Source: an uncultured Eubacterium sp. | GTDB lineage: Bacteria; Bacillota; Clostridia; Lachnospirales; Lachnospiraceae | Direction of reading: 5' to 3' | Assembly: GCA_934316845.1 (NCBI GenBank) | Contig: CAKRDZ010000022.1 | Location: 1 to 47,999 of the forward strand | Length of the DNA: 47,999 nucleotides | Part shown: positions 7,281 to 15,301 of the stretch, one piece after another | How positions within the stretch are numbered: the first letter of the stretch is position 1 | Layout: each line of letters starts with the position of its first letter | Notes under the pieces: generated by a model | Databases searched by the model: none | What the model saw: only the letters and a program-made list of their open reading frames with translations | What the model was told of the DNA's origin: nothing | Position numbers and translations under genes: made by a program

Positions 7281-7670
7281 TTACTCCCGGTTATTCTGGA
7301 TAATCTTTTGCAGCTCAAACAATTCCTCTGTTGTTAACTTCCTATTACCGATGTACTCCTGGATAAAACATGTAAATGAATTATGAAATAAATTCTTCAT
7401 CAATACAGATGTTTCAATTTCCTGAATATCTTTTTTAGATATTGCCGGACGACATAAAAACCCCGGATCCTCGCGAGTAATTGCACCTTTATCAATCAAT
7501 CGTTTGATATATGTATATGTTGTATTTTTCTCCCATCCAATATATTCTTTGATGATTTTTGAAATATCTTTTGCAGCGAGGACTTTATTGCTCCACAGCA
7601 ACTCCATAACATTCAATTCCCCTTCATGTAAACGTATTTCCTTTTCTTTTTGCTGGCTCATTCTTATCAT
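7281..7670 (-). CDS. BlaI/MecI/CopY-family transcriptional repressor
   Basis: A 129-residue winged-helix repressor. The N-terminal helix-turn-helix begins with LHEGELNVMELLWSNKVLAA, the BlaI-family opening, and continues through the conserved segment NTTYTYIKRLIDKGAI. The C-terminal third (about 85-129) is the helical dimerisation part. In well-studied systems such repressors are inactivated by a BlaR1-type membrane protease and control beta-lactamase, PBP2a or copper genes. No BlaR1-like gene, lactamase or copper gene is in this window, so the inducer and target are unknown. ATG 7670 has AGGAGG just upstream. It is likely transcribed on its own from 7751-7779. Confidence 0.85.
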   Translation of the reverse strand: MIRMSQQKEKEIRLHEGELNVMELLWSNKVLAAKDISKIIKEYIGWEKNTTYTYIKRLIDKGAITREDPGFLCRPAISKKDIQEIETSVLMKNLFHNSFTCFIQEYIGNRKLTTEELFELQKIIQNNRE

Positions 7671-7750
7671 GCCTCCTCCTAAGCCAAATTAGCGTTTGTT
7701 CTTCAATTGTAGAACCGCATATTGTACACAAAAAACAAGTAAGTAATTTT

Positions 7751-7779
7751 ATTCTACTACAATAGAACTCCGACGTCAA
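7751..7779 (-). promoter_or_regulatory. Promoter of the BlaI-type gene
   Basis: On the minus strand TTGACG (7774-7779) and TAGAAT (7751-7756) have a 17-base spacer. ATTGTAG inside the spacer is repeated inverted as CTACAAT about 50 bases downstream, with a TGTACA palindrome between them. These resemble TACA/TGTA half-sites of BlaI operators and suggest autoregulation. Confidence 0.55.
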
Positions 7780-7797
7780 GGGCATTTTTTCACAATT

Positions 7798-8721
7798 TTA
7801 TGCAAGTGTTTTTAGTAGTTTTTCAAAATAATCCGGAAGCGGCGCTGAAAATTCCATGTATTCTTCAGTTGTAGGATGGACAAATCCTATGGTTGCCGCA
7901 TGCAGTGTCTGCCCCTGCAGATTTTTGTATTTCGTATTAGCCGGTCCATATACCTCATCTCCTAAAAGAGGATGACCGATATGTGACATATGAACACGGA
8001 TCTGATGTGTTCTTCCCGTTTCAAGACGGCATTCAATATAATTAAATTTCCGGTTCAAATGATCTAAAACTTTATAATGGGTAATTGCTTCTTTGCTGTT
8101 TTTCGTTGTTACCATTCTTTTTTTTCGATTGGTTGGATGTCGTCCGATTGGTGCATTAACCGTCCCTTCGTCTTCGGAAAAATTGTTGTATACAATTGCA
8201 CGATAACTCCTGGTGATGGAATGCGTCCGCAATTGATCTGCAATCTTCTGATGGGACTTATCGTTTTTACATACAATCAGAGCACCTGTTGTGTCCTTAT
8301 CGATCCGATGTACAATTCCCGGGCGCAGAACGCCATTTATGCCGGACAGATTATCTTTACAATGAAACAGCACTGCGTTCACCAAGGTGTCATCATAATG
8401 CCCCGGTGCCGGGTGCACAACCATTCCTTTGGGCTTGTTCACAACCAGCACATCATCGTCTTCATATAATATATCCAATGGAATATTCTGCGGTTTGATT
8501 TCCAATTCCGTTGGATCCGGTAAAGAAACAACGATCAAATTTCCGGTTTGAATCGGCGTTTTATTTTTATTCTGAATGACATCATTGACTGTAACCAGAT
8601 TGTCTTTGATCAGTTTTTGAATATAAGAACGTGACAGATCCATACAATTCTTTGCAATATACTGATCTAACCGCATCATATTATCTTCTTCCGTCACTTC
8701 ATACTGCAGTTTTCGTTTCAT
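7798..8721 (-). CDS. RluA/RluD-family ribosomal RNA pseudouridine synthase
   Basis: A 307-residue RNA-modifying enzyme that converts uridines to pseudouridine. The N-terminal S4 RNA-binding domain spans about residues 17-75 (MRLDQYIAKN, RSYIQKLI). The catalytic domain carries HRIDKDTTG with the active-site aspartate, plus GRTHQIRVHM and HPLLGDEVYG. It is two bases downstream of lspA, the same lspA-rluD (ylyB) pairing seen in Bacillus, so the two are co-transcribed. The exact target uridine cannot be read from sequence. Confidence 0.93.
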   Translation of the reverse strand: MKRKLQYEVTEEDNMMRLDQYIAKNCMDLSRSYIQKLIKDNLVTVNDVIQNKNKTPIQTGNLIVVSLPDPTELEIKPQNIPLDILYEDDDVLVVNKPKGMVVHPAPGHYDDTLVNAVLFHCKDNLSGINGVLRPGIVHRIDKDTTGALIVCKNDKSHQKIADQLRTHSITRSYRAIVYNNFSEDEGTVNAPIGRHPTNRKKRMVTTKNSKEAITHYKVLDHLNRKFNYIECRLETGRTHQIRVHMSHIGHPLLGDEVYGPANTKYKNLQGQTLHAATIGFVHPTTEEYMEFSAPLPDYFEKLLKTLA

Positions 8722-8723
8722 GT

Positions 8724-9218
8724 CTATTCTTTTTCCTCTTTTTCAAAATCGTTTTTATAGCGAAAAGTAAATGCATAGATGAGTAATCCTGCTGCTGCGG
8801 TAACATAGCAGTCCGCTACATTAAATACCGGAAAATTAATTGCCGATACATAGATAAAATCAACAACATATCCATGCCAAAAACGGTCAATACAGTTTCC
8901 CAGCGCACCTGCTGCTAACAGGCAGAGGATAAAACGTAAAAAATTAAATCTCTTATCCTGTGGCACTTTAATATAGGCAAAAACAATCACACCAAGTATG
9001 ATCAGAGAAAAGCATCCCAAAATCCATGTGCCATTTTGAAATATGCCCCATGCAGCCCCCTTATTTTCCAAATAATGTAATTCCAAAAGATTGGGAATGA
9101 TTTCTATATCATTCCCAATTAAATACATTGATACCATTTTCTTTGTCAATTGATCCAAAAATGTAAGGAAAACAAAAAGAACTGCCATCCATAAATGTAG
9201 ACGTCTATTTATCTTCAT
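8724..9218 (-). CDS. lspA: Lipoprotein signal peptidase (signal peptidase II)
   Basis: This membrane aspartic protease cleaves the signal peptide of lipoproteins after lipid transfer to the cysteine. Four transmembrane segments are evident. The family motifs are present: LENKGAAWG, GALGNCIDR with the first catalytic aspartate, and VFNVADCYV with the second. At about 164 residues it has the usual length. The start is either ATG 9218 or the adjacent TTG 9221; AAAGGA lies slightly far upstream of both. It sits between divIVA and the pseudouridine synthase gene. Confidence 0.95.
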   Translation of the reverse strand: MKINRRLHLWMAVLFVFLTFLDQLTKKMVSMYLIGNDIEIIPNLLELHYLENKGAAWGIFQNGTWILGCFSLIILGVIVFAYIKVPQDKRFNFLRFILCLLAAGALGNCIDRFWHGYVVDFIYVSAINFPVFNVADCYVTAAAGLLIYAFTFRYKNDFEKEEKE

Positions 9219-9249
9219 CAATTCATTCTATTCCTTTCTACTGACAAAA

Positions 9250-10380
9250 TCAGAAATCCACCGATCCTAAAAACTCAAACGGATCGTCCGTCTTCTTTTC
9301 CTTATTGTTCATATTCAGATCCTGAAGCAGAGAATCCAGCGTTGGTACAAGATCTTCATTCTTAGATTCTACCACCAATTGCCCGGACTTTTCTTCTGCC
9401 TTTTTTTCCTCTTCAACACTTGCGGTTTCTTCCGCAGAGGTAAACGTAACATCAACCGGTGTTACGGGTGTTGCTTCTATCGGAGTCGTCACGGCTGCTT
9501 TTGTAACACTCTGTGCCGGCTCTTCTTTCACCGTTTTCTCTTCCGCAACGGCTTTCTCTTCTGCTGCTTCTGTCTCTTCCAGATTTTCTTCTTTCAACGC
9601 CTGTAATGTATCACGAAGATCAATGGTATCTGCACTCAATATTTCAGCAGTACGGTCTTCTTCATTCATCTGTACATCCTGTTTATTATTGGGGGCAGCC
9701 GAAGCATCCTTCTCGGAAACTGCCGCTTCTGTCTTCTGCTGGGTTGCAGCAGTTTCTTCTACGGATACTGCTTTATCCTCTGCCGTCTCTTTTTCCTGTA
9801 CAGAAGTTTTCTCATCTACATTTGTCTGCTCCTGTGCCTTTTCCGGCTCTTCTTTTACATCAAGATCTTCCGGATTATGAATATCAAATTCAGCGCCATC
9901 AACCAATTGAAGCTGTGCGCTCGCCGCCTCTTTCAATTGTAATTTGTATTGATTGAACTGCTGAATCAACTGCATTGATTTTTCACGGATTTTCTGGTAT
10001 TCTTCTTCCGCGTTGTTAATGATCTTATCGGCATGAAGATGAGCGGCTTTTTCAATGGACTCTGCTTTCAGGATGGCAGCATCTTTCGTCTCTTTCGATG
10101 TTTTCTCCGCAAGAACCAATGCTTTCTGTAATGTAGTCTCAATTGAACGGTAATATTGAACCCCATCACTTAATGTCTTGATCTTGTTATTAAGATCTGC
10201 CCGCTCTTCCTCCATCTCACGCTCTTTTTTGCGAAGCTGTTCTGTCAATTTTGCATTTTCTTCTGTCAATTGTTTATAATTGTCAAATACAATTTCCAGA
10301 TAAGTATCCATCTCTTCTTTTTCATATTTCTTCCGTTTTGCTTCAACTTTTTTATTTTGTAATTCGATTAAAGATAACAT
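9250..10380 (-). CDS. divIVA: DivIVA-family polar/septal coiled-coil protein
   Basis: A 376-residue protein. Its N-terminus (SLIELQNKKVEAKRKKYEKE, then MDTYLEIVFDNYKQL) matches the DivIVA membrane-binding domain. A long coiled coil runs to about residue 165. The remainder is a low-complexity Glu/Ala/Thr/Val-rich tail that ends in a short conserved-looking segment (DDPFEFLGSVDF). DivIVA marks negatively curved membrane at poles and septa. Classical DivIVA is about 160-200 residues, so the acidic tail roughly doubles the length. It sits between sepF and lspA, the usual division cluster; ylmG and ylmH are absent. A strong GGAGG precedes the ATG. Confidence 0.85.
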   Translation of the reverse strand: MLSLIELQNKKVEAKRKKYEKEEMDTYLEIVFDNYKQLTEENAKLTEQLRKKEREMEEERADLNNKIKTLSDGVQYYRSIETTLQKALVLAEKTSKETKDAAILKAESIEKAAHLHADKIINNAEEEYQKIREKSMQLIQQFNQYKLQLKEAASAQLQLVDGAEFDIHNPEDLDVKEEPEKAQEQTNVDEKTSVQEKETAEDKAVSVEETAATQQKTEAAVSEKDASAAPNNKQDVQMNEEDRTAEILSADTIDLRDTLQALKEENLEETEAAEEKAVAEEKTVKEEPAQSVTKAAVTTPIEATPVTPVDVTFTSAEETASVEEEKKAEEKSGQLVVESKNEDLVPTLDSLLQDLNMNNKEKKTDDPFEFLGSVDF

Positions 10381-10397
10381 ACGTACTTCCTCCTGAA

Positions 10398-10907
10398 TTA
10401 AAATTCGCGGTTAATGGTAGGCATTGCTGCGTTAGACTGTTCTTTGACATGATCCAAAGTATCCCCACTGATATCTACCTGCTCCGGGGTAAATATAAAT
10501 ACATACTTGGAAATCTGATGGTATTTTCCATTGATCGCATAAATACAGCCGGAAATGAAATCCATGATCCGCTGTGCATCATCCGCATCAAATCCTTCCA
10601 GATTTACAACAACCGGTTTGGATTCCAGTAACGTATTACATATTTCCTGGGAATCTTCAAACGAAGATGGAAATATGATCTTAACTTCTGAAATCGTACG
10701 ATTCAAAGAAACCACTTTCGGCTTCGACCCTCTAAAGCCACCAATTTTAGCCTTTTCTTCCTGTGGTTCCCTGCCTGCTGCACGAGTGCTGCGGGAAGAT
10801 GTATGCTGTACCGGTTCTTCTTCATAATCATCTACATAGTTATCAAATTCATCTTCTTCATCCATACCGTCTAAATTAAAAAAATTAACAAGTGATTTTA
10901 AACTCAT
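10398..10907 (-). CDS. sepF: SepF cell-division protein
   Basis: SepF anchors FtsZ filaments to the membrane and bundles them at the septum. The 169-residue protein starts with a short amphipathic helix (SLKSLVNFFNL), the membrane-binding element. An acidic linker follows (about 15-60). The core domain at about 75-160 has VVVNLEGFDADDAQRIMDF and SGCIYAINGKYHQI, typical of the family. It lies between yggS and divIVA, as in Bacillus (ylmE-ylmF-divIVA). Confidence 0.93.
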   Translation of the reverse strand: MSLKSLVNFFNLDGMDEEDEFDNYVDDYEEEPVQHTSSRSTRAAGREPQEEKAKIGGFRGSKPKVVSLNRTISEVKIIFPSSFEDSQEICNTLLESKPVVVNLEGFDADDAQRIMDFISGCIYAINGKYHQISKYVFIFTPEQVDISGDTLDHVKEQSNAAMPTINREF

Positions 10908-10936
10908 ATTATCAAAACCTCTCTATCTTCTTTGTC

Positions 10937-11623
10937 TTAATATTGTCTGCTTCCAAATATACCCGTACCAACACGGATAAAGGTAGCGCCTTCTTCGATC
11001 GCCACTTCATAATCTCCGGTCATACCCATAGAAAGCTCGTTCATACTAATATTATCAATGTTTTTTGCGTTGATGTCAACTAGTAATTTTCGTAAATTTT
11101 GAAAATGTATCCGATTTTCTTCCGGATTTTCTACAAAAGGTGCAATCGTCATCAAACCATGTACTTTCACATTCGGAAATTTTGCTATCTCCCGGATCAC
11201 ACTTTCTGTCTCTTCAGGCATCAGACCAAATTTTGACTCTTCTTTTGCCACATTTACTTCTATTAAAATATCAGCAGTTTGACCGATCTTTTCATATTCT
11301 TTTTGTATCTGTTCTGCCAGCCGGAGTGAATCAACAGAATGAATCCGGGCAACTTTACCGGCAATCTGGCGTACTTTATTGCGCTGAAGATGTCCTATCA
11401 GATGCCATTCCACACTGTCGGGAAGTTCGGGTTCTTTCCGAACGATCTCCTGTACTTTATTTTCTCCGAAAACCGCTGTTCCTGCCTGCATTGCTTCCTG
11501 CATCATCTCAATCGGCTTTGTTTTGCTGACTGCGATCAAGGTAACCTCATCACGGGAACGCCCACTTCTCTCACATGCCTTTTTGATTTTTTCTTCTACT
11601 TTTTTCAGATTTTCTGTTACCAT
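10937..11623 (-). CDS. YggS/PLPBP family pyridoxal-phosphate homeostasis protein
   Basis: A 228-residue single-domain TIM-barrel protein (YggS, YlmE in Bacillus) that binds pyridoxal phosphate and keeps its level balanced without a known catalytic reaction. The PLP lysine is in LIAVSKTKP (about residue 34). Other family segments are FGENKVQEI, WHLIGHLQRNKV, HSVDSL, MGMTGDYEVAIEEGAT and RVGTGIFG. AGGAGG precedes the ATG. It is between the HlyD-like gene and sepF. Confidence 0.95.
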   Translation of the reverse strand: MVTENLKKVEEKIKKACERSGRSRDEVTLIAVSKTKPIEMMQEAMQAGTAVFGENKVQEIVRKEPELPDSVEWHLIGHLQRNKVRQIAGKVARIHSVDSLRLAEQIQKEYEKIGQTADILIEVNVAKEESKFGLMPEETESVIREIAKFPNVKVHGLMTIAPFVENPEENRIHFQNLRKLLVDINAKNIDNISMNELSMGMTGDYEVAIEEGATFIRVGTGIFGSRQY

Positions 11624-11647
11624 TTTTCTTCCTCCTGTTATAGCAGA

Positions 11648-13048
11648 TTATTGTATAAAATCATTTTCATTTAAAAGTTTCGGATTGACTACGATATGAT
11701 CATAATTGGATATTCCCCCCGTCGTATCCGGAGAAACAATCGTATATTCATTATTCTCATATACTTTTTCAATTTTTCGAAATTGGCAGTAACCCGTATT
11801 TACACAATAAACACCTTCCACGCTTTCCTGCGTTTCCAATGTAACAAGCTGTTCTGATGAAGGATCTGCAATCACATCTCCCGGCGCTAAAATCGTGTCG
11901 TTCACATAGTATTTATCATCTTTCATACTTGCATTTTCAACAGATATAAAATCCTCCACTCTTTTTCCCGACTTATCATATGTGATCTTAACTACTCCGG
12001 GAACCGCCTCCCCACTTGACTTTTGCGAACCATTCGTGACATATTGTTTGGGTACAATGGTCATATTTTTCTTTATGATAGAGGAATTTGGTATTTTGTA
12101 TCCTGTTGCTGCATTCAAATTAAGTTCAATGTCAAGATAGCGGTCATTTAAATACCTTCCCATATAACGTCCGCTGGATAAAACAGCAAAAGTTACTCCG
12201 GCATTCTCTTGAAATTCCAAACCGCAGTTAAAAGAAATCTGATCCTTTTTTACCGTAATGCGGACGCTTGTCTGATCTTTTATCTTTTTATAAAGAGTAT
12301 CTGTAACGGGTACTACAATCTTCCAATCATCGCTGGTAACCAATTTATAAACAGGTTCACCGGCCTCGACTTTTTCCGATGAACTCAATTGCTTTCTTTC
12401 CACAGACGCAGTATCTTTAAACAGATCGGGATTGATCCTGTCCAACGTGATATCCTCATATCCGTCAATTGAATATGAAATTATGCCCGGAGTAAATGCT
12501 TTGGATTTCACAATCTCATTTGATTTGGAAACTTCTGACAATTGCTTTTTGATATCACTATATAAGTTACTCCTGCTTTGCTCAAAAATTGTATTTTCTA
12601 CATCATAATGAAAATCTTTTATGGTATAATAACTTGCGGAATCATAGTTACTATAATAGTCACTTATGACTTCCCGTAATTTTTGTATATCTGAACTCGT
12701 AGTCTTATGATCCGACTGTATCTGTTCGAGCAGATCATTGACAGCTCCGTTTTTATCAATCGTATAAATAACTTCTTTTTTTCCCACTTTACTCTGGTCG
12801 GCATGATAAAAATTAATATATCCTGCCTGCTCCGAATTTACAACCGTTTCCTCCCGCAATATAAATCCGGTTAATGTACTGTCATCTGCAATACTTGTCT
12901 CATTCACTTCATAAATGCTTATATGCTCATCATGCAAATACTTCCAGGAAATTGTCCCTACATACACAACAATGATTATGAGAATCACCACTGCAATATT
13001 CGGTTTAAACGGTTTTCGATATTTAACAACTGTTCTATTTTTTTTCAA
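11648..13048 (-). CDS. HlyD-like membrane-anchored protein of the division cluster
   Basis: A 466-residue protein with a short basic N-terminus and one membrane segment at about residues 17-37, the rest outside. The region VVNSEQAGYINFYHADQ followed by a helical hairpin (about 110-180) resembles an HlyD/biotinyl-lipoyl adaptor fold. It has no partner ABC transporter here. Genes of this type stand before ylmE/sepF in many clostridia, so a role at the division site or wall is plausible, but its function is unknown. The start is a TTG at 13048 preceded by AAAGGAAG; no ATG is placed as well. It is the first gene of the hlyD-yggS-sepF-divIVA-lspA-rluD string. Confidence 0.7.
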   Translation of the reverse strand: MKKNRTVVKYRKPFKPNIAVVILIIIVVYVGTISWKYLHDEHISIYEVNETSIADDSTLTGFILREETVVNSEQAGYINFYHADQSKVGKKEVIYTIDKNGAVNDLLEQIQSDHKTTSSDIQKLREVISDYYSNYDSASYYTIKDFHYDVENTIFEQSRSNLYSDIKKQLSEVSKSNEIVKSKAFTPGIISYSIDGYEDITLDRINPDLFKDTASVERKQLSSSEKVEAGEPVYKLVTSDDWKIVVPVTDTLYKKIKDQTSVRITVKKDQISFNCGLEFQENAGVTFAVLSSGRYMGRYLNDRYLDIELNLNAATGYKIPNSSIIKKNMTIVPKQYVTNGSQKSSGEAVPGVVKITYDKSGKRVEDFISVENASMKDDKYYVNDTILAPGDVIADPSSEQLVTLETQESVEGVYCVNTGYCQFRKIEKVYENNEYTIVSPDTTGGISNYDHIVVNPKLLNENDFIQ

Positions 13049-13161
13049 AACCGGAATACTTCCTTTCTATGTGGTCTATAATAACAAAAATATCACTTTC
13101 TATGCATAAAAATATTCTTTTCGTAAATAACTAACAGTACTACAAAAGGAGGTTTCTCACC

Positions 13162-13356
13162 ATGAAAACAATTGACTATATTGCACTGACACTTGTCATC
13201 ATTGGTGCCATCAACTGGGGATTAATTGGATTTTTCGGCTTTGACCTGGTCGCTTTTATCTGTGGCTCCATGTCCATTTTATCCCGGATCATATATGCTG
13301 TAGTGGGTATATGCGGTCTTTATGCAATCAGTTTCTGTGGAAGACTTAAAAACTGA
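13162..13356 (+). CDS. DUF378 small membrane protein
   Basis: A 64-residue hydrophobic protein with two membrane helices (about 5-25 and 40-58). The signature IGAINWGLIGFFGFDLV is that of the DUF378/YuzA family, whose function is not known. An ideal AAAGGAGG precedes the ATG. It is alone on the plus strand, divergent from the HlyD-like gene. Its stop codon is only three bases from the convergent mgsA stop, which leaves no room for a terminator between them. Confidence 0.88.
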   Translation: MKTIDYIALTLVIIGAINWGLIGFFGFDLVAFICGSMSILSRIIYAVVGICGLYAISFCGRLKN

Positions 13357-13359
13357 TTT

Positions 13360-13758
13360 TTACTGGCGGACCAACTCACGCCAATCCAGATCTCCACGTT
13401 CCAATGCCTTTACAAGCAGTTCTGCCGTCGCAACGTTGGTTGCCAGCGGTATATTGTGCACATCACAAAGCTGAAAAAGCGTTGTAACTTCCGGTTCGTG
13501 GGATTTTGGCGTGAGGGGATCTCGTAAAAAGATAACAAGGTCGATATCGTTATTCTCAATTTGTGCTCCCAGCTGCTTTTCTCCTCCCAGATGACCTGCA
13601 AGATACTTATGGATATTTAAATTCGTAACTTCTTCTACCAATCTTCCTGTCGTTGCTGTCGCAAAAATATCATGTTTACATAATATACCACGATAAGCAA
13701 TGCAGAAATTCTGCATCAGGATTTTTTTTGAATCATGAGCAATCAATCCAATATTCAT
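13360..13758 (-). CDS. mgsA: Methylglyoxal synthase family protein, altered active site
   Basis: The family converts dihydroxyacetone phosphate to methylglyoxal and phosphate, a bypass of lower glycolysis. The 132-residue length and overall sequence fit (start MNIGLIAHDSKK; ATTGRLVEE; IFLRDPLTP; IPLATNVATAE). Alignment by eye to E. coli and B. subtilis MgsA shows changes at key positions: GGDQQ is GGEKQ (Glu60 at the catalytic base E. coli Asp71), DPDV is EPEV (Glu90 at Asp101) and TGTTG is TATTG. His87 (E. coli His98) and Asp80 (Asp91) are kept. Activity may therefore be changed. It is last in the mre-min-rodA string, 22 bases after rodA. Confidence 0.82.
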   Translation of the reverse strand: MNIGLIAHDSKKILMQNFCIAYRGILCKHDIFATATTGRLVEEVTNLNIHKYLAGHLGGEKQLGAQIENNDIDLVIFLRDPLTPKSHEPEVTTLFQLCDVHNIPLATNVATAELLVKALERGDLDWRELVRQ

Positions 13759-13780
13759 ATCGTTTTCCTCCTTAGAAATA

Positions 13781-15007
13781 TTATTTTTTCCAAGATATAT
13801 TATTTTCCAATGCCAGGCTTTCTACAAAACTGCTGCTGTTTCCACGCGTCGGCTGAATCTGTATATTGATCAGTATTCCAATTGCCATCGAATTACTTAG
13901 CAGAGAGGACAATCCATTGCTTAAAAACGGAAGTGGAAGTCCTGTGTTCGGTAACAGGGATGTCACAACGCAAATGTGAAAAAATGTCTGAAAACAAAAT
14001 AATGATCCTATTCCAAGGGCAATCATCATTCCCAAATAATCTCTTGCGTGTTTGGCTGCAATAAAACATTTTATAATAATAAAGGACAATAATCCTAAGA
14101 TGATAAGACATCCAATAAATCCAAACTCTTCGCTGATCGGAGTCCATACAAAATCACTTTCAATGACGTCTACCGAATTGTAATTGCGGTTTTCACTCAT
14201 CCCATCCATCAGTAATTTTCCATACAATTTTCCGGACGCAATCGACAATACGGAGTTGTTTTGCTGATACATGATACCAAGCGCCTCGGTTTCCGGATGC
14301 AGCCATCCGGTAATACGTCTGAGCTGATAATCATAAAGCAGTTTCTGCCCCGGCTGCTGGATATACCATACCAAAAAGCCCGCAATCGGAATCAGTACGG
14401 CAACAACCGGTCCAATGATCTTCTTGCTCATACCGGAACACAATATCATCATTGCAAGTACAACTATAATAACTACACTGGAAGAGAGATCCGACTGTAC
14501 CAAAACAAACGCTGTTGGCAGCAGCGCAATCGCACAAGCCAGGAAAAAGGTCTTAAAGGAATCAATTTTCTCCCGAAACGCCAGAAAAAAGGATGCCAAT
14601 GTTAAAATGACAACAATTTTACATACTTCTGACGGCTGAAACATAAAAACCTTAAAATCCAGCCAGCGGTAAGAGTCTGTCCCCGCATTGGATCCCAATG
14701 GGGAAAAACGTGTTGCAGCTACCAGCAAGGTTGTAATAATATACAAAATAGGAACATACATACATAATGTGTGATAATCAATAAGAGAAAACACAAGGAT
14801 CACACATACCCCCATTGCAATCGTAAATATCTGCTTTTTTGCCGATCCAATCTGCCCGGAAGAAGGGATGATTGATAATATAAACGAACTGATCAAAAAC
14901 AAAATAAATACTACCACAACCAAGGGGACATCAAAACGCTTAAAGTTGTAATGTTTTGACAAAAACAAACTTTTTACACGTTCTTTTATATTCATAATTG
15001 TAACCAT
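13781..15007 (-). CDS. rodA: RodA-type SEDS peptidoglycan polymerase
   Basis: A 408-residue membrane protein of the SEDS family (RodA/FtsW/SpoVE) with about ten transmembrane segments. Family marks are YRWLDFKVFMFQPSE, VLVQSDLSSS, the ISEEFGF(I/L)G segment and LPFLSNGLSSLL near the end. RodA polymerises glycan strands during elongation together with a class B PBP. Its place in one string with mreBCD and a PBP2 gene argues for RodA rather than FtsW. The start is set at ATG 15007; a second in-frame ATG 12 bases in is possible because the ribosome site (AGGCAG) is weak. Confidence 0.93.
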   Translation of the reverse strand: MVTIMNIKERVKSLFLSKHYNFKRFDVPLVVVVFILFLISSFILSIIPSSGQIGSAKKQIFTIAMGVCVILVFSLIDYHTLCMYVPILYIITTLLVAATRFSPLGSNAGTDSYRWLDFKVFMFQPSEVCKIVVILTLASFFLAFREKIDSFKTFFLACAIALLPTAFVLVQSDLSSSVVIIVVLAMMILCSGMSKKIIGPVVAVLIPIAGFLVWYIQQPGQKLLYDYQLRRITGWLHPETEALGIMYQQNNSVLSIASGKLYGKLLMDGMSENRNYNSVDVIESDFVWTPISEEFGFIGCLIILGLLSFIIIKCFIAAKHARDYLGMMIALGIGSLFCFQTFFHICVVTSLLPNTGLPLPFLSNGLSSLLSNSMAIGILINIQIQPTRGNSSSFVESLALENNISWKK

Positions 15008-15025
15008 ATCTGCCTGTCACCACCA

Positions 15026-15286
15026 TTATTGGGTTTGTTTAATACTTACGATCGGAATGTTTGCAAAAATTGCATTATTGCCCTCGGATTCATTTTGCTC
15101 AATTTTTATATCAAGACCACTTTTGTCAATTTCTACATATTTTGAAAGAACCTCAATAATATCTTTTTGAATCTGCTCCATAATATCCGGAGAACAATTC
15201 GCACGATCGGAAACCAAAACTAATTTCAGTCTGTCTTTTGCTACATTTCCGGAAGATTTTTTCCGGAAAAAATCTGCAAATTTCAT
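15026..15286 (-). CDS. minE: MinE topological specificity factor
   Basis: MinE stimulates MinD ATPase and drives Min oscillation or gradients so that MinC only acts away from mid-cell. The 86-residue protein has the N-terminal anti-MinCD part (KFADFFRKK, then AKDRLKLVLVSDRA) and the C-terminal dimer domain (PDIMEQIQKDIIEVLSKYV). ATG 15286 is preferred: AAAGGAG directly abuts the earlier ATG at 15295 but is nine bases from 15286. It lies six bases or so after minD. Confidence 0.93.
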   Translation of the reverse strand: MKFADFFRKKSSGNVAKDRLKLVLVSDRANCSPDIMEQIQKDIIEVLSKYVEIDKSGLDIKIEQNESEGNNAIFANIPIVSIKQTQ

Positions 15287-15301
15287 ATTCTTCATCTCCT
15301 T

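Noticed and set aside
13346..13362. Shared terminator between DUF378 and mgsA genes
   Set aside because: The two stop codons are three bases apart and no hairpin is visible around them.
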